Shown: piece by piece, positions 6,190 through 12,445 of the stretch
Layout: each line of letters opens with the position of its first letter
How positions within the stretch are numbered: position 1 is the first letter of the stretch
Assembly (NCBI GenBank): GCA_948468465.1
Contig: CAOKJJ010000115.1
Location: 1-16,029 of the forward strand
DNA from: an uncultured Eubacterium sp.
Lineage (GTDB): Bacteria > Bacillota_A > Clostridia > Lachnospirales > Lachnospiraceae
Reading direction: 5' to 3'
DNA: 16,029 bases
Position numbers and translations under genes: made by a program
Notes under the pieces: generated by a model
What the model saw: only the letters and a program-made list of their open reading frames with translations
Database searches by the model: none
What the model was told of the DNA's origin: nothing

Positions 6190-6735
6190 TTACTCGCATG
6201 CCAGACACGGTCTGTCTCCATGCTTCCCAATGATCTTTTCCATCCAGATCATATTGTACCAACGTCCAAACTTATACCCACACTTATGAAATTCACCTGC
6301 TTTCGCAAAACCCATATGCGCATGAAAATCAGCGCTGTTTGCTGTCAGATATTCATCATCCTGATCCGGGTATCCGATACAGGCATAAAGATTAAGCATC
6401 CCCATCTCCCGCAGTTTCATTTCCAGCGCCTCATAGATCTTCCTGCCCAATCCGGTTTTTCGGGCATTCTGATACAAATAAATCGTTATTTCACATGACC
6501 AGTCATAGGCCGCCCTGCCAACAAACGGCCCAGCATAAGCATAGCCTTGTATCAGATTGTCCTGTTCTATAACAAGGTATGGATAACGGCGCATCGTTTG
6601 CTCCATACGCGCTTTCATTTGTTCAAGGGATGGGGTCTCGTATTCAAATGATATGGCAGTATTTTTTACATAATAATCATAAATTTCCAAAATACGTGCA
6701 GCATCCGTCAATACCGCATTACGAACCGTAAACAT
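6190..6735 (-). CDS. GNAT-family N-acetyltransferase, phosphinothricin acetyltransferase-like
   Basis: This 181-residue single-domain acetyltransferase uses acetyl-CoA to acetylate an amine. The N terminus (FTVRNAVLTDAARILEIYDY, then YVKNTAISFEYETPS) is typical of the phosphinothricin/methionine-sulfoximine acetyltransferase branch. The acetyl-CoA loop ARKTGLGR is at 91-98, before a helix (KIYEALEMKLREMG), and the conserved N-H-MGF region is at about 133-143. The ATG at 6735 has AAAGGGG about nine bases upstream and matches the usual family start; a more upstream ATG at 6783 would add 16 unlikely residues. The tail PCLACE is short and unusual. The natural substrate is unknown. It lies 40 bases upstream of the HAD gene and may be co-transcribed with it. 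Confidence 0.88.
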   Translation of the reverse strand: MFTVRNAVLTDAARILEIYDYYVKNTAISFEYETPSLEQMKARMEQTMRRYPYLVIEQDNLIQGYAYAGPFVGRAAYDWSCEITIYLYQNARKTGLGRKIYEALEMKLREMGMLNLYACIGYPDQDDEYLTANSADFHAHMGFAKAGEFHKCGYKFGRWYNMIWMEKIIGKHGDRPCLACE

Positions 6736-6829
6736 ACATGCATTCCCCTTTCTGAAACAAATCATTTCCTGTAACAATAACAATACAGATATCCTTTCAG
6801 GCAGTTATTTATTTACAATTCCTTACCGC

Positions 6830-8092
6830 TTACAGCCACTGCAGCAGTTTTAAATACCAGTCGTCCATAATGCTTTCATAAGGAATCCGTACGATGCTTT
6901 CCTTTGAAATATTTTCATAAACACAGGCTTCTGCCGCGCCGCCCAAACCCGGCAGCTTATAAAAACCATTAAAAACAATCCATATTTGTCCATGCGCATC
7001 ATGCTCTTTTAAAAACCGTTCAAAAGCTTCCCTTTCTACATAAACGTACTTGTCATCATAGGAAATCATCCGGCTCAATGCTTTGGTATCCTCGGAAACA
7101 ATTTTCGTTTCCCCATCATAATTTCCAATCATAATATCTTTATTTGCATTGCATCTGGCATAAGAATGGGTATGTATCGTAAACAATGCCGCCGCTAACG
7201 CCAGCAGTCCGGCGGCTGCCATACCGATATACGCCTGTTTCTTATATGGACGAAAACCGGCGATGTTTCCTATGCGCCTTTTGATATCCGCAAATTCCCT
7301 CTCTCCTGCATAGGTAACGGCAGATGGCGTACCATCCGGTTCGTTGTGCAGCAGTTTTAATGTTTTTAAAAGTACAAGCCCATAGGCATGCGCCGTTTTC
7401 CTGCTGTTTTGGATACATACCTGATCGCACAGATCTTCCATATCCGTCTTGATATATTTCTGACAAATGGTCAGAAATGGATTCACCCATAACAGGCATC
7501 GTAATATGTCCCACACAAAGCCAAACCATAAATGCCCTAACCGGATATGCGTCTGCTCGTGCCGCACAATTACCATTAATTCTTCTTCGCTATAGCTGGC
7601 AAACATGACTTTTGGAAGCACAATCTTTGGATGCAGCAAACCGATGGTAAATGGCGTGATGTCCATATCGGTAATATAGATATGGGTATATTCAAACGTA
7701 ACCTTTTCCATCCCTGCGGCTTGTCTCCAAAGGCGGCATCGTTTTCCAAATATATGGACAGCCGCTGCCGCAATGCCTGCCATATAAATACGGTCAAGCC
7801 ACAAATTGCCTGCAAGTGCGGATGTCAGCCACCATGTTGCGTGCAGAACCACGGTGTTTTCATAAAATAGCTTTAGTTTTCCAAGAAACGGCAGAATTAG
7901 AAATGATGACCATAACATGCCCTTTAACAACATCCGTTTTGATGAAAACATCTGTTTTGAGAAAAATGTCCTGCGCAGCAGCAGCACAATCCCTGTAAGC
8001 ACAAATGAAAAAAACGCGCATCGTACAAGCTGCGTTGTATAATATACCGCGCTAAAATCTATCATTTCGGCAATTCGTAACCAGTCAGCCAT
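6830..8092 (-). CDS. M56-family (BlaR1/MecR1-like) membrane metalloprotease without a penicillin-sensor domain
   Basis: The protein has 420 residues. Several N-terminal membrane segments (about 23-40, 58-75, 86-113) are followed by a zinc-protease core with HEQTH at 178-182 and a downstream acidic EDLCDQ (219-224) as expected for the third zinc ligand. A further hydrophobic stretch is at about 187-210 and a last membrane segment at about 287-305. BlaR1/MecR1 relay an outside signal by cleaving the repressor BlaI/MecI. Here the outer C-terminal domain is only about 110 residues and has no serine-active penicillin-binding motifs, so this is not a beta-lactam sensor of the usual type. No BlaI-like gene is in the window. 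The ATG follows AAAGGA at seven bases. It sits 42 bases after the 55-residue gene. Confidence 0.88.
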   Translation of the reverse strand: MADWLRIAEMIDFSAVYYTTQLVRCAFFSFVLTGIVLLLRRTFFSKQMFSSKRMLLKGMLWSSFLILPFLGKLKLFYENTVVLHATWWLTSALAGNLWLDRIYMAGIAAAAVHIFGKRCRLWRQAAGMEKVTFEYTHIYITDMDITPFTIGLLHPKIVLPKVMFASYSEEELMVIVRHEQTHIRLGHLWFGFVWDILRCLLWVNPFLTICQKYIKTDMEDLCDQVCIQNSRKTAHAYGLVLLKTLKLLHNEPDGTPSAVTYAGEREFADIKRRIGNIAGFRPYKKQAYIGMAAAGLLALAAALFTIHTHSYARCNANKDIMIGNYDGETKIVSEDTKALSRMISYDDKYVYVEREAFERFLKEHDAHGQIWIVFNGFYKLPGLGGAAEACVYENISKESIVRIPYESIMDDWYLKLLQWL

Positions 8093-8134
8093 GATTTTTT
8101 CCTTTCGCTCTATTTACCAACGCTGTATATGCTA

Positions 8135-8302
8135 CTAACTGTTTCTTTCATATTTACGTGATAATATCATCGGTGTATATTTTTTCACTAGCCTCTGCGT
8201 TATTTCTTCGCTTTTCTTAATCAATTCTGCCTGTTTCATTCCCCATTCAGCGGCAGCTTTGTTATCTTCTAATTTTTCACTTAAAATAACTTTTTCAGTC
8301 AT
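8135..8302 (-). CDS. Small 55-residue charged hypothetical protein
   Basis: Translation from the ATG at 8302 is chosen because GAGGGAGGG lies six bases upstream; the frame is open further upstream, but only through sequence without another such site. The product (MTEKVILSEKLEDNKAAAEW at the start) is highly charged and predicted mostly helical, with no membrane segment or known motif. Its start overlaps the stop of an upstream open stretch in another frame (ATGACTGA), and the M56 protease gene follows after 42 bases, so the small protein and the protease may share a transcript. The function is unknown; a role as partner of the orphan protease is possible but rests on position only. Confidence 0.6.
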   Translation of the reverse strand: MTEKVILSEKLEDNKAAAEWGMKQAELIKKSEEITQRLVKKYTPMILSRKYERNS

Positions 8303-8489
8303 AACAATCCCTCCCTCGATCTTCATATACAACATTTGCCTCATGACAAATGGAAAGAAAATGGAATGCAGCTTTCTGGTAATCACGTATATTTCCTCCC
8401 CTATTATGCAAACTAACTGCATGATTAAATATTTCTATCGCTTTTTTGCGATTATAATTTTCTTTTTTTACAAGATATTTACTGATTGA
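8295..8489 (-). pseudogene. Coding-like open stretch without a start codon, probable gene remnant
   Basis: On the minus strand this frame reads without stops into the 55-residue gene. Its 64 residues begin SISKYLVKKENYNRKKAIEI and continue with FNHAVSLHNRGGNIRDYQKA and AFHFLSICHEANVVYEDRG. Composition and the helix-turn-helix-like repeat (AIEIFNHAV, then YQKAAFHFL) look like real coding sequence of TPR/SEL1 flavour. The frame stays open upstream into the end of the XRE gene but has no ATG or GTG with a ribosome binding site. The stop overlaps the downstream ATG (ATGACTGA), a usual operon junction. The likely explanation is the C-terminal remainder of a truncated gene. Frameshifted expression from the XRE gene is a less likely alternative. 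Confidence 0.45.
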
Positions 8490-8556
8490 TAAAGAAAATA
8501 TTTCTATGAAATATACGATGTAAGAAATTTCGCAATGATATACTGCACTATCTATA

Positions 8557-8778
8557 CTATTTTGATTTTGGATAAGGTTTTTTCAAATCTGTTCTGTTCA
8601 AAAGATAATCAACACTGACATTATAAAAATCCGCAATTTTTGAGAGAGCGGCAAGCGGAATCTCATGTTCACCTGTTTCGTAACGTGAATATGTCCGTTG
8701 ATTAACGTGCAAAAAGTTAGCCATATACACTTGTGTCAAATCGTTATCTTCTCGTAATTCCCTGATTCGGTGATACAT
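8557..8778 (-). CDS. Small XRE-family helix-turn-helix regulator
   Basis: This 73-residue protein is essentially one Cro/CI-type DNA-binding domain: IRELREDNDLTQVYMANFLH and VNQRTYSRYETGEHEIP (about 5-41) carry the five-helix signature, followed by LSKIADFYNVSVDYLLNRTD. There is no sensor domain, so it acts alone or through a partner. GAGGGAG lies five bases upstream of the ATG. The gene is divergent from the LysM-GH18 hydrolase, and two 17-bp dyad repeats lie between the two promoters, which suggests that it represses its own promoter and probably the other one. The last codons overlap, in another frame, the open coding-like stretch that follows. Confidence 0.9.
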   Translation of the reverse strand: MYHRIRELREDNDLTQVYMANFLHVNQRTYSRYETGEHEIPLAALSKIADFYNVSVDYLLNRTDLKKPYPKSK

Positions 8779-8814
8779 GTTTACTCCCTCAACCTGATTT
8801 TTGATACATTAAGC

Positions 8815-8820
8815 ATTATA
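8815..8820 (-). promoter_or_regulatory. -10 element of the XRE regulator promoter
   Basis: TATAAT on the minus strand lies about 37 bases before the start codon. The expected -35 region (about 8837-8844) is poor and coincides with the end of the first dyad repeat (8824-8840), so the promoter may be weak and operator-controlled. Confidence 0.5.
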
Positions 8821-8823
8821 TGA

Positions 8824-8865
8824 TAGACCGAAAAAGCCTACTTGAATTTAGACTGAAAAAGCCTA
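8824..8865. promoter_or_regulatory. Two 17-bp dyad repeats, candidate operators of the XRE regulator
   Basis: TAGACCGAAAAAGCCTA (8824-8840) and TAGACTGAAAAAGCCTA (8849-8865) differ at one base and are 25 bases apart start to start. Each has inverted half-sites TAGAC...GCCTA (TAGRC against GYCTA), as expected for a dimeric XRE protein. The first lies between the -10 and -35 regions of the XRE gene. The second fills the spacer of the plus-strand promoter. Confidence 0.75.
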
Positions 8866-8869
8866 TAAT
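8842..8869 (+). promoter_or_regulatory. Sigma-A type promoter for the LysM-GH18 gene
   Basis: TTGAAT (8842-8847), a 16-base spacer and TATAAT (8864-8869). The spacer is filled by the second dyad repeat, so a bound repressor would block RNA polymerase directly. Confidence 0.6.
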
Positions 8870-8887
8870 AATATTCAAAAAGGAGTA

Positions 8888-8915
8888 ACCAACTCCTCCC
8901 TTCCCGCATACAATA
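8888..8915 (+). promoter_or_regulatory. Candidate mother-cell sporulation promoter (sigma-K or sigma-E type)
   Basis: AC (8888-8889), a 17-base spacer and CATACAATA (8907-8915) fit the sigma-K consensus AC-N16/17-CATAnnnTA. CATACAAT also fits the sigma-E -10, although the sigma-E -35 is not convincing. A start about 8-10 bases later leaves a short leader before the ATG, with AGGA as a weak ribosome binding site. It agrees with the sporulation role of SleL/YaaH-type enzymes. Confidence 0.5.
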
Positions 8916-8940
8916 AACCAAAAGCCAACAGGAATGCTTT

Positions 8941-10080
8941 ATGGAAATATATGTGGTAAAACCAGGGGATACCGTAGATTCCATTGCTGAAAGTTACGGC
9001 ATTTCCGTATCTTCCGTCATTTACAGCAACCAGCTTGTCTACCCATACCCTTTAGCTGTAGGGCAGGCGCTTCTTTTATCTTCCCTTGAACCCTCCTCAC
9101 CCTCTTACCCGGCCTGGGTAAATGGCTATGCCTATCCTTATATTCAGCAGAACGTTTTAAATGAAACACTCCCCTATCTGTCCTCGCTGTCTGTGTTTTC
9201 TTATGGATTTACAACAGACGGGGAATTGATTGCACCCGCAGTGGATGATACTTTTATGATTAACGCCGCGCTTATGCAGGGTGTGCGGCCCGTTCTTACT
9301 TTGACTCCGCTTGGACCTGACGGAAATTTCAATAACTATCTGATCTCTGCAGTCGTCAACAATCCAGAGGCAAAAGATCAGCTGATCGCAAATCTTTTGG
9401 CTACTGTCCAGGAAAAGAACTTTCAGGGCGTGGATATTGATTTTGAATATATCCGTCCTGAGGATCGGGTGCCTTTTGCCGACTTTGTGGCGGATGTCAG
9501 AGATTTGCTTTCTGCTTATGGTTATCATGTTTCCGTTGCGCTGGCGCCAAAAATTTCTGATACGCAGTCGGGACTTTTATATGAAGGAAAGGATTACGGA
9601 CTTTTGGGAGAAGCGGCTGACAGCGTTTTGCTTATGACCTATGAGTGGGGTTATACTTATGGCCCGCCGATGGCTGTGGCTCCGATCAACGAAGTCCGCA
9701 AGGTAGTGGAATATGCCGTCACACGAATTCCTTCCTCCAAAATAGATCTTGGCATTCCAAATTATGGCTATGACTGGACGCTTCCCTTTGTCCAGGGAAC
9801 CTCACGGGCACACACGATCAGCAATGAAGGGGCCGTGCAGCTTGCCATAGAAGCAGGCGTTCCCATTCAATTTGATGAGACAGCTATGTCGCCGTTTTTT
9901 AAATATGAAAAAGATGGTAAGCTCCATGAAGTATGGTTTGAAGACGTGAGAAGTTATCAGGCAAAATTTGCCCTTTTGCCGGAATTTTCCCTGCGGGGGA
10001 TGGGATATTGGCAGATCATGCGGTTTTTCCGTCCAAACTGGCTGCTGCTTGAGGATACATTTCTGATTCAGAAGCCGTAA
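8941..10080 (+). CDS. LysM-GH18 spore peptidoglycan N-acetylglucosaminidase, SleL/YaaH-like
   Basis: This 379-residue protein has one LysM domain at residues 2-47 (YVVKPGDTVDSIAESYGISV), which binds peptidoglycan, and then a GH18 barrel from about 58 to the end. The catalytic signature FQGVDIDFEY (161-170) contains the DxDxE motif with Glu169 as proton donor. MTYEWGYTYGPPMAVAP (232-248) and the C-terminal GYWQIMRFFRPNWLLLED are typical of the SleL/YaaH group, which cleaves muramic-lactam-containing spore cortex during germination. SleL usually has two LysM domains; this one has one. There is no signal peptide, as expected for a protein made in the mother cell and placed on the spore. The ribosome binding site (AGGA) is weak. 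The gene is divergent from an XRE regulator that may control it. Confidence 0.9.
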   Translation: MEIYVVKPGDTVDSIAESYGISVSSVIYSNQLVYPYPLAVGQALLLSSLEPSSPSYPAWVNGYAYPYIQQNVLNETLPYLSSLSVFSYGFTTDGELIAPAVDDTFMINAALMQGVRPVLTLTPLGPDGNFNNYLISAVVNNPEAKDQLIANLLATVQEKNFQGVDIDFEYIRPEDRVPFADFVADVRDLLSAYGYHVSVALAPKISDTQSGLLYEGKDYGLLGEAADSVLLMTYEWGYTYGPPMAVAPINEVRKVVEYAVTRIPSSKIDLGIPNYGYDWTLPFVQGTSRAHTISNEGAVQLAIEAGVPIQFDETAMSPFFKYEKDGKLHEVWFEDVRSYQAKFALLPEFSLRGMGYWQIMRFFRPNWLLLEDTFLIQKP

Positions 10081-10106
10081 GGCAGTCGGAAGCTGTAAGG
10101 CAGCCG
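10071..10106 (+). repeat. Two tandem 18-bp units spanning the stop codon of the GH18 gene
   Basis: GAAGCCGTAAGGCAGTCG (10071-10088) is followed directly by GAAGCTGTAAGGCAGCCG (10089-10106), 16 of 18 positions identical. The TAA stop of the hydrolase lies inside the first unit, and the same TAA recurs in the second. Confidence 0.8.
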
Positions 10107-10134
10107 ATGTGCGGATGTCATCTGTTTTTATGCA

Positions 10135-10169
10135 TTTCAAACAGGCTTGCTGCTTTTGCCTGTTTGAAA
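10135..10169. terminator. Long perfect hairpin between convergent genes, probable terminator lacking a clear U tract
   Basis: TTTCAAACAGGC (10135-10146) and GCCTGTTTGAAA (10158-10169) pair over 12 bases around an 11-base loop. It lies between the stops of the GH18 gene (10080) and the MATE gene (10196). Neither strand shows a run of T directly after the stem, so termination efficiency is uncertain. Confidence 0.55.
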
Positions 10170-10195
10170 GCTTACATGTGCGGCGCATACAAATG

Positions 10196-11524
10196 TCAGT
10201 GAAATTCTTGGTATATCTGACTCTTGAACAACAGCAGTGCAATCACCGCGGTCAATGCATCTGCGATTGCCTGCGACATGATAATTCCCATATATCCCAT
10301 GGCATGATATGCAATGACAAGAACGGCCAAAAAGATGATTCCCTGTCGGCTGACTGATAAAATGAAAGATCCGGCCACTTTTCCCATCGCCTGAAAAATA
10401 ATTGTCATTAACAGCACCATTCCTACAAATATCATCGTAATGACCTGCCAGCGCAGCATCACCGTGCCGTCGCTGATTATGCTTTCATTGTTTATAAAGC
10501 TTTTCATTAAAAACGGGGCGTCAATATAGATGACTGCCGTAAGCATGACAGCGATCACGCTAATAAACCAGAAGCAGAAACGAAGCAGTTCCAGGAGCCG
10601 TTTTTTATCGCCGGAACCATAATAATATCCGAACAGCGGCTGTCCGCCGAATGCAAATCCGGTCAGCAGCAGGAGGGCAATCATATTCACTTTTAAAACG
10701 ATTCCCATGGCCGCAATTTTATCATTTCCATATGGGAGCAGAAATTGATTCATCAATACAACGCTTACGCTCTGCATAAGATTTACAATTGCAGCAGGAA
10801 TGCCTATGCCCAAAATCTGTCCCATATACCCTGCAGATACTTGTATTTCTTTTGGATGAACGGATAATGTCTGACTCTTTTTTGCGACAACAGCCATAAA
10901 GAAAAGGTCCGAACATACATATCCTATTACGGTGGCAATCGCAGCGCCGCTGGCGCCAAGACCCAGCATCGTAATAAATACAGGATCTAATGCTATATTG
11001 ACAAGGGCGCCCAAAACCGTTCCTGCCATTGATTCTTTCGACATTCCCTCAGAACGCAGAAAATTGGAGTGAATGAAAGAAAGCATCACGGCCGGAGCGC
11101 CTATCGCCAGGTAAATGTAATAATTTGACGCGTGCGTAAAAGTCTCTGCACTGGCTCCTATGACATGCAGCAGCGGCACGCGGAAAATCAGCATAATGAC
11201 AGCTATGAAAATTCCTAAACATAATGTAATATAAAAGCAAAAAGAACTGACGCTGCGGGCCTTCTGCTGGTCTTTTTGTCCTAACAAACGTGAAATCAAA
11301 GATGCGCCGCCCTGTCCAAAGATGTTTCCTAATGCCATCAGCAGCGTAAACACCGGCATGCCTAAGGATACGCCTGCCACAATATTTGTATCATTTGTCT
11401 GTGCTACAAAAAAAGTGTCTGCCAGGTTGTAAATCAAGGTAACAACCATGCTGAATACAAGCGGCAGTGATAAGCGTATATACGCCTTTGAAATTTTTTG
11501 TTCATGAAATATTTCATTTTCCAT
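10196..11524 (-). CDS. MATE-family multidrug/metabolite exporter
   Basis: This 442-residue inner-membrane protein has about 12 hydrophobic segments in two similar halves. The N-terminal signature (IRLSLPLVFSMVVTLIYNLA, then DTFFVA) and the loop ASLISRLLGQKDQQKA are typical of Na+- or H+-coupled MATE antiporters, which export drugs or organic cations. The second half repeats the pattern (FGGQPLFGYYYGSGDKKRLL). GAGAGG lies seven bases before the ATG. It is divergent from a Crp/Fnr-family regulator, with a palindrome between them, so transcription is probably controlled by that protein. The substrate is not predictable from sequence. Confidence 0.93.
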   Translation of the reverse strand: MENEIFHEQKISKAYIRLSLPLVFSMVVTLIYNLADTFFVAQTNDTNIVAGVSLGMPVFTLLMALGNIFGQGGASLISRLLGQKDQQKARSVSSFCFYITLCLGIFIAVIMLIFRVPLLHVIGASAETFTHASNYYIYLAIGAPAVMLSFIHSNFLRSEGMSKESMAGTVLGALVNIALDPVFITMLGLGASGAAIATVIGYVCSDLFFMAVVAKKSQTLSVHPKEIQVSAGYMGQILGIGIPAAIVNLMQSVSVVLMNQFLLPYGNDKIAAMGIVLKVNMIALLLLTGFAFGGQPLFGYYYGSGDKKRLLELLRFCFWFISVIAVMLTAVIYIDAPFLMKSFINNESIISDGTVMLRWQVITMIFVGMVLLMTIIFQAMGKVAGSFILSVSRQGIIFLAVLVIAYHAMGYMGIIMSQAIADALTAVIALLLFKSQIYQEFH

Positions 11525-11569
11525 ATGTTTGCCTCTCTTCCTATATATCTATATATCTCTATAACCCTT

Positions 11570-11575
11570 ATCTTA
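11570..11575 (-). promoter_or_regulatory. Possible -10 element of the MATE exporter promoter
   Basis: TAAGAT on the minus strand has no good -35 hexamer 16-18 bases upstream. The centre of the Crp-type palindrome (11597-11612) would lie close to -41 from the implied start, the class II activator position. This supports an activator-dependent promoter but is inference. Confidence 0.35.
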
Positions 11576-11585
11576 GCAGTTTTCA

Positions 11586-11614
11586 TTGATTTTTTCTGTG
11601 TCATATGGCACAAT
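11586..11614 (+). promoter_or_regulatory. Promoter of the Crp/Fnr-family regulator
   Basis: TTGATT (11586-11591), a 17-base spacer and CACAAT (11609-11614). The palindrome at 11597-11612 occupies the spacer and part of the -10, so the regulator probably represses itself. Confidence 0.5.
11597..11612. promoter_or_regulatory. 16-bp palindrome, candidate Crp/Fnr-family operator
   Basis: TGTGTCATATGGCACA has the outer half-sites TGTG/CACA of the Crp/Fnr superfamily around a CATATG core; 14 of 16 positions are symmetric. It lies between the MATE gene and the divergent Crp/Fnr-family regulator. Confidence 0.65.
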
Positions 11615-11634
11615 CATAAAAAGAGGTGAACGCT

Positions 11635-12261
11635 ATGAAAATCATATCAGACCAAAAGCAAATGGAATGCTGGCTTGACAAGTCGAAAATACGAAATTAT
11701 TTTGACACACCGGACTTGACGTTTCAGGCATATGTTTATGAGAAAGGTGAATTTATTACTGTCCCTGGCCGGCAAATGGAGCATATTTTGTTTCTGGTGG
11801 AAGGCACGGTTCAAATTTACGGCATTCGTGAGGATGGGAGCCTTTCTCCGGTGAATGAGATCGTAAGCCCAACGATCCTTGGAGATTTGGAATTTCCGAA
11901 TCAGGGGATTACCCCATTTTATACAGAGACAAAAACGCAGGCGGTATGTCTTTCGTTATCCACAAAAAAGTATCGCAGGCAGCTTGATTGTGACCTTCGT
12001 TTTCTGCATATGCTTCTTGCGTCTTATACGGATAAATTAAAGCTTTTTTCTTTGGCGGATACCGTAACGACAACACTTGACGAGCGGGTTTTGCTGTACC
12101 TGAAAAATATTTGTCCCGAAAACGAATTAAACGGCATAGAATCAGCTACTTTTCAGCTTCGGTGCAGCCGCAGGCAGCTTCAGCGTGTATTAAAAAAGCT
12201 ATGTGATGATGGAAAGATTGAAAAAACCGGCAAGGGCAGATACAGGCTGCTTCATAATTAA
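11635..12261 (+). CDS. Crp/Fnr-family transcriptional regulator, YeiL-like
   Basis: This 208-residue regulator has an N-terminal cyclic-nucleotide-binding-type beta barrel (about 28-110: GEFITVPGRQMEHILFLVEG, then TVQIYGIREDGSLSP). A long helix follows (about 112-160) and then a C-terminal winged helix-turn-helix (about 172-206: LRCSRRQLQRVLKKLCDDGK). There is no cysteine cluster of the Fnr [4Fe-4S] type and the cAMP-pocket Arg/Ser pattern is not evident, so the ligand is unknown. The overall style, with LSTKKYRRQL where YeiL has LPMKHYR, recalls YeiL. The ATG at 11635 has AGAGGTG six bases upstream and is preferred over the GTG at 11626. It is divergent from the MATE exporter, its probable target. 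No terminator is obvious after it. Confidence 0.88.
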   Translation: MKIISDQKQMECWLDKSKIRNYFDTPDLTFQAYVYEKGEFITVPGRQMEHILFLVEGTVQIYGIREDGSLSPVNEIVSPTILGDLEFPNQGITPFYTETKTQAVCLSLSTKKYRRQLDCDLRFLHMLLASYTDKLKLFSLADTVTTTLDERVLLYLKNICPENELNGIESATFQLRCSRRQLQRVLKKLCDDGKIEKTGKGRYRLLHN

Positions 12262-12335
12262 CTCATCGGTTATCGCTGCAAAAGCTTCCTGTTTGTTATT
12301 GTTTCATGATGTAATGCCGGATTTCATTTCCACTC

Positions 12336-12364
12336 TGTTCAAACGCTGCATATCATGGTACAAT
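12336..12364 (+). promoter_or_regulatory. Promoter of the S1-domain gene
   Basis: TGTTCA (12336-12341), a 17-base spacer and TACAAT (12359-12364), the latter preceded by TGG as an extended -10. It lies about 80 bases upstream of the start codon; the rest of the 12262-12445 gap shows nothing else recognisable. Confidence 0.6.
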
Positions 12365-12445
12365 AAACAGGTGCGGAAACAACCGCTATCAGAAAACAGT
12401 TGCGTTTGCGGCTTTTGCTGCCAATCGTAACGGAAAGGACGATCA

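Noticed and set aside
8259..8489. Plus-strand open frame of 76 codons
   Set aside because: It is hydrophobic and low in complexity and lies opposite the 55-residue gene and a better coding-like minus-strand frame.
8881..8897. Hairpin AGGAGT-AACCA-ACTCCT as a terminator before the GH18 gene
   Set aside because: The stem is only 6 bp, is not followed by a T run, and lies inside the promoter region.
9157..9528. Minus-strand open frame of 123 codons inside the GH18 gene
   Set aside because: It is fully antisense to a catalytic domain with intact motifs and has no ribosome binding site.
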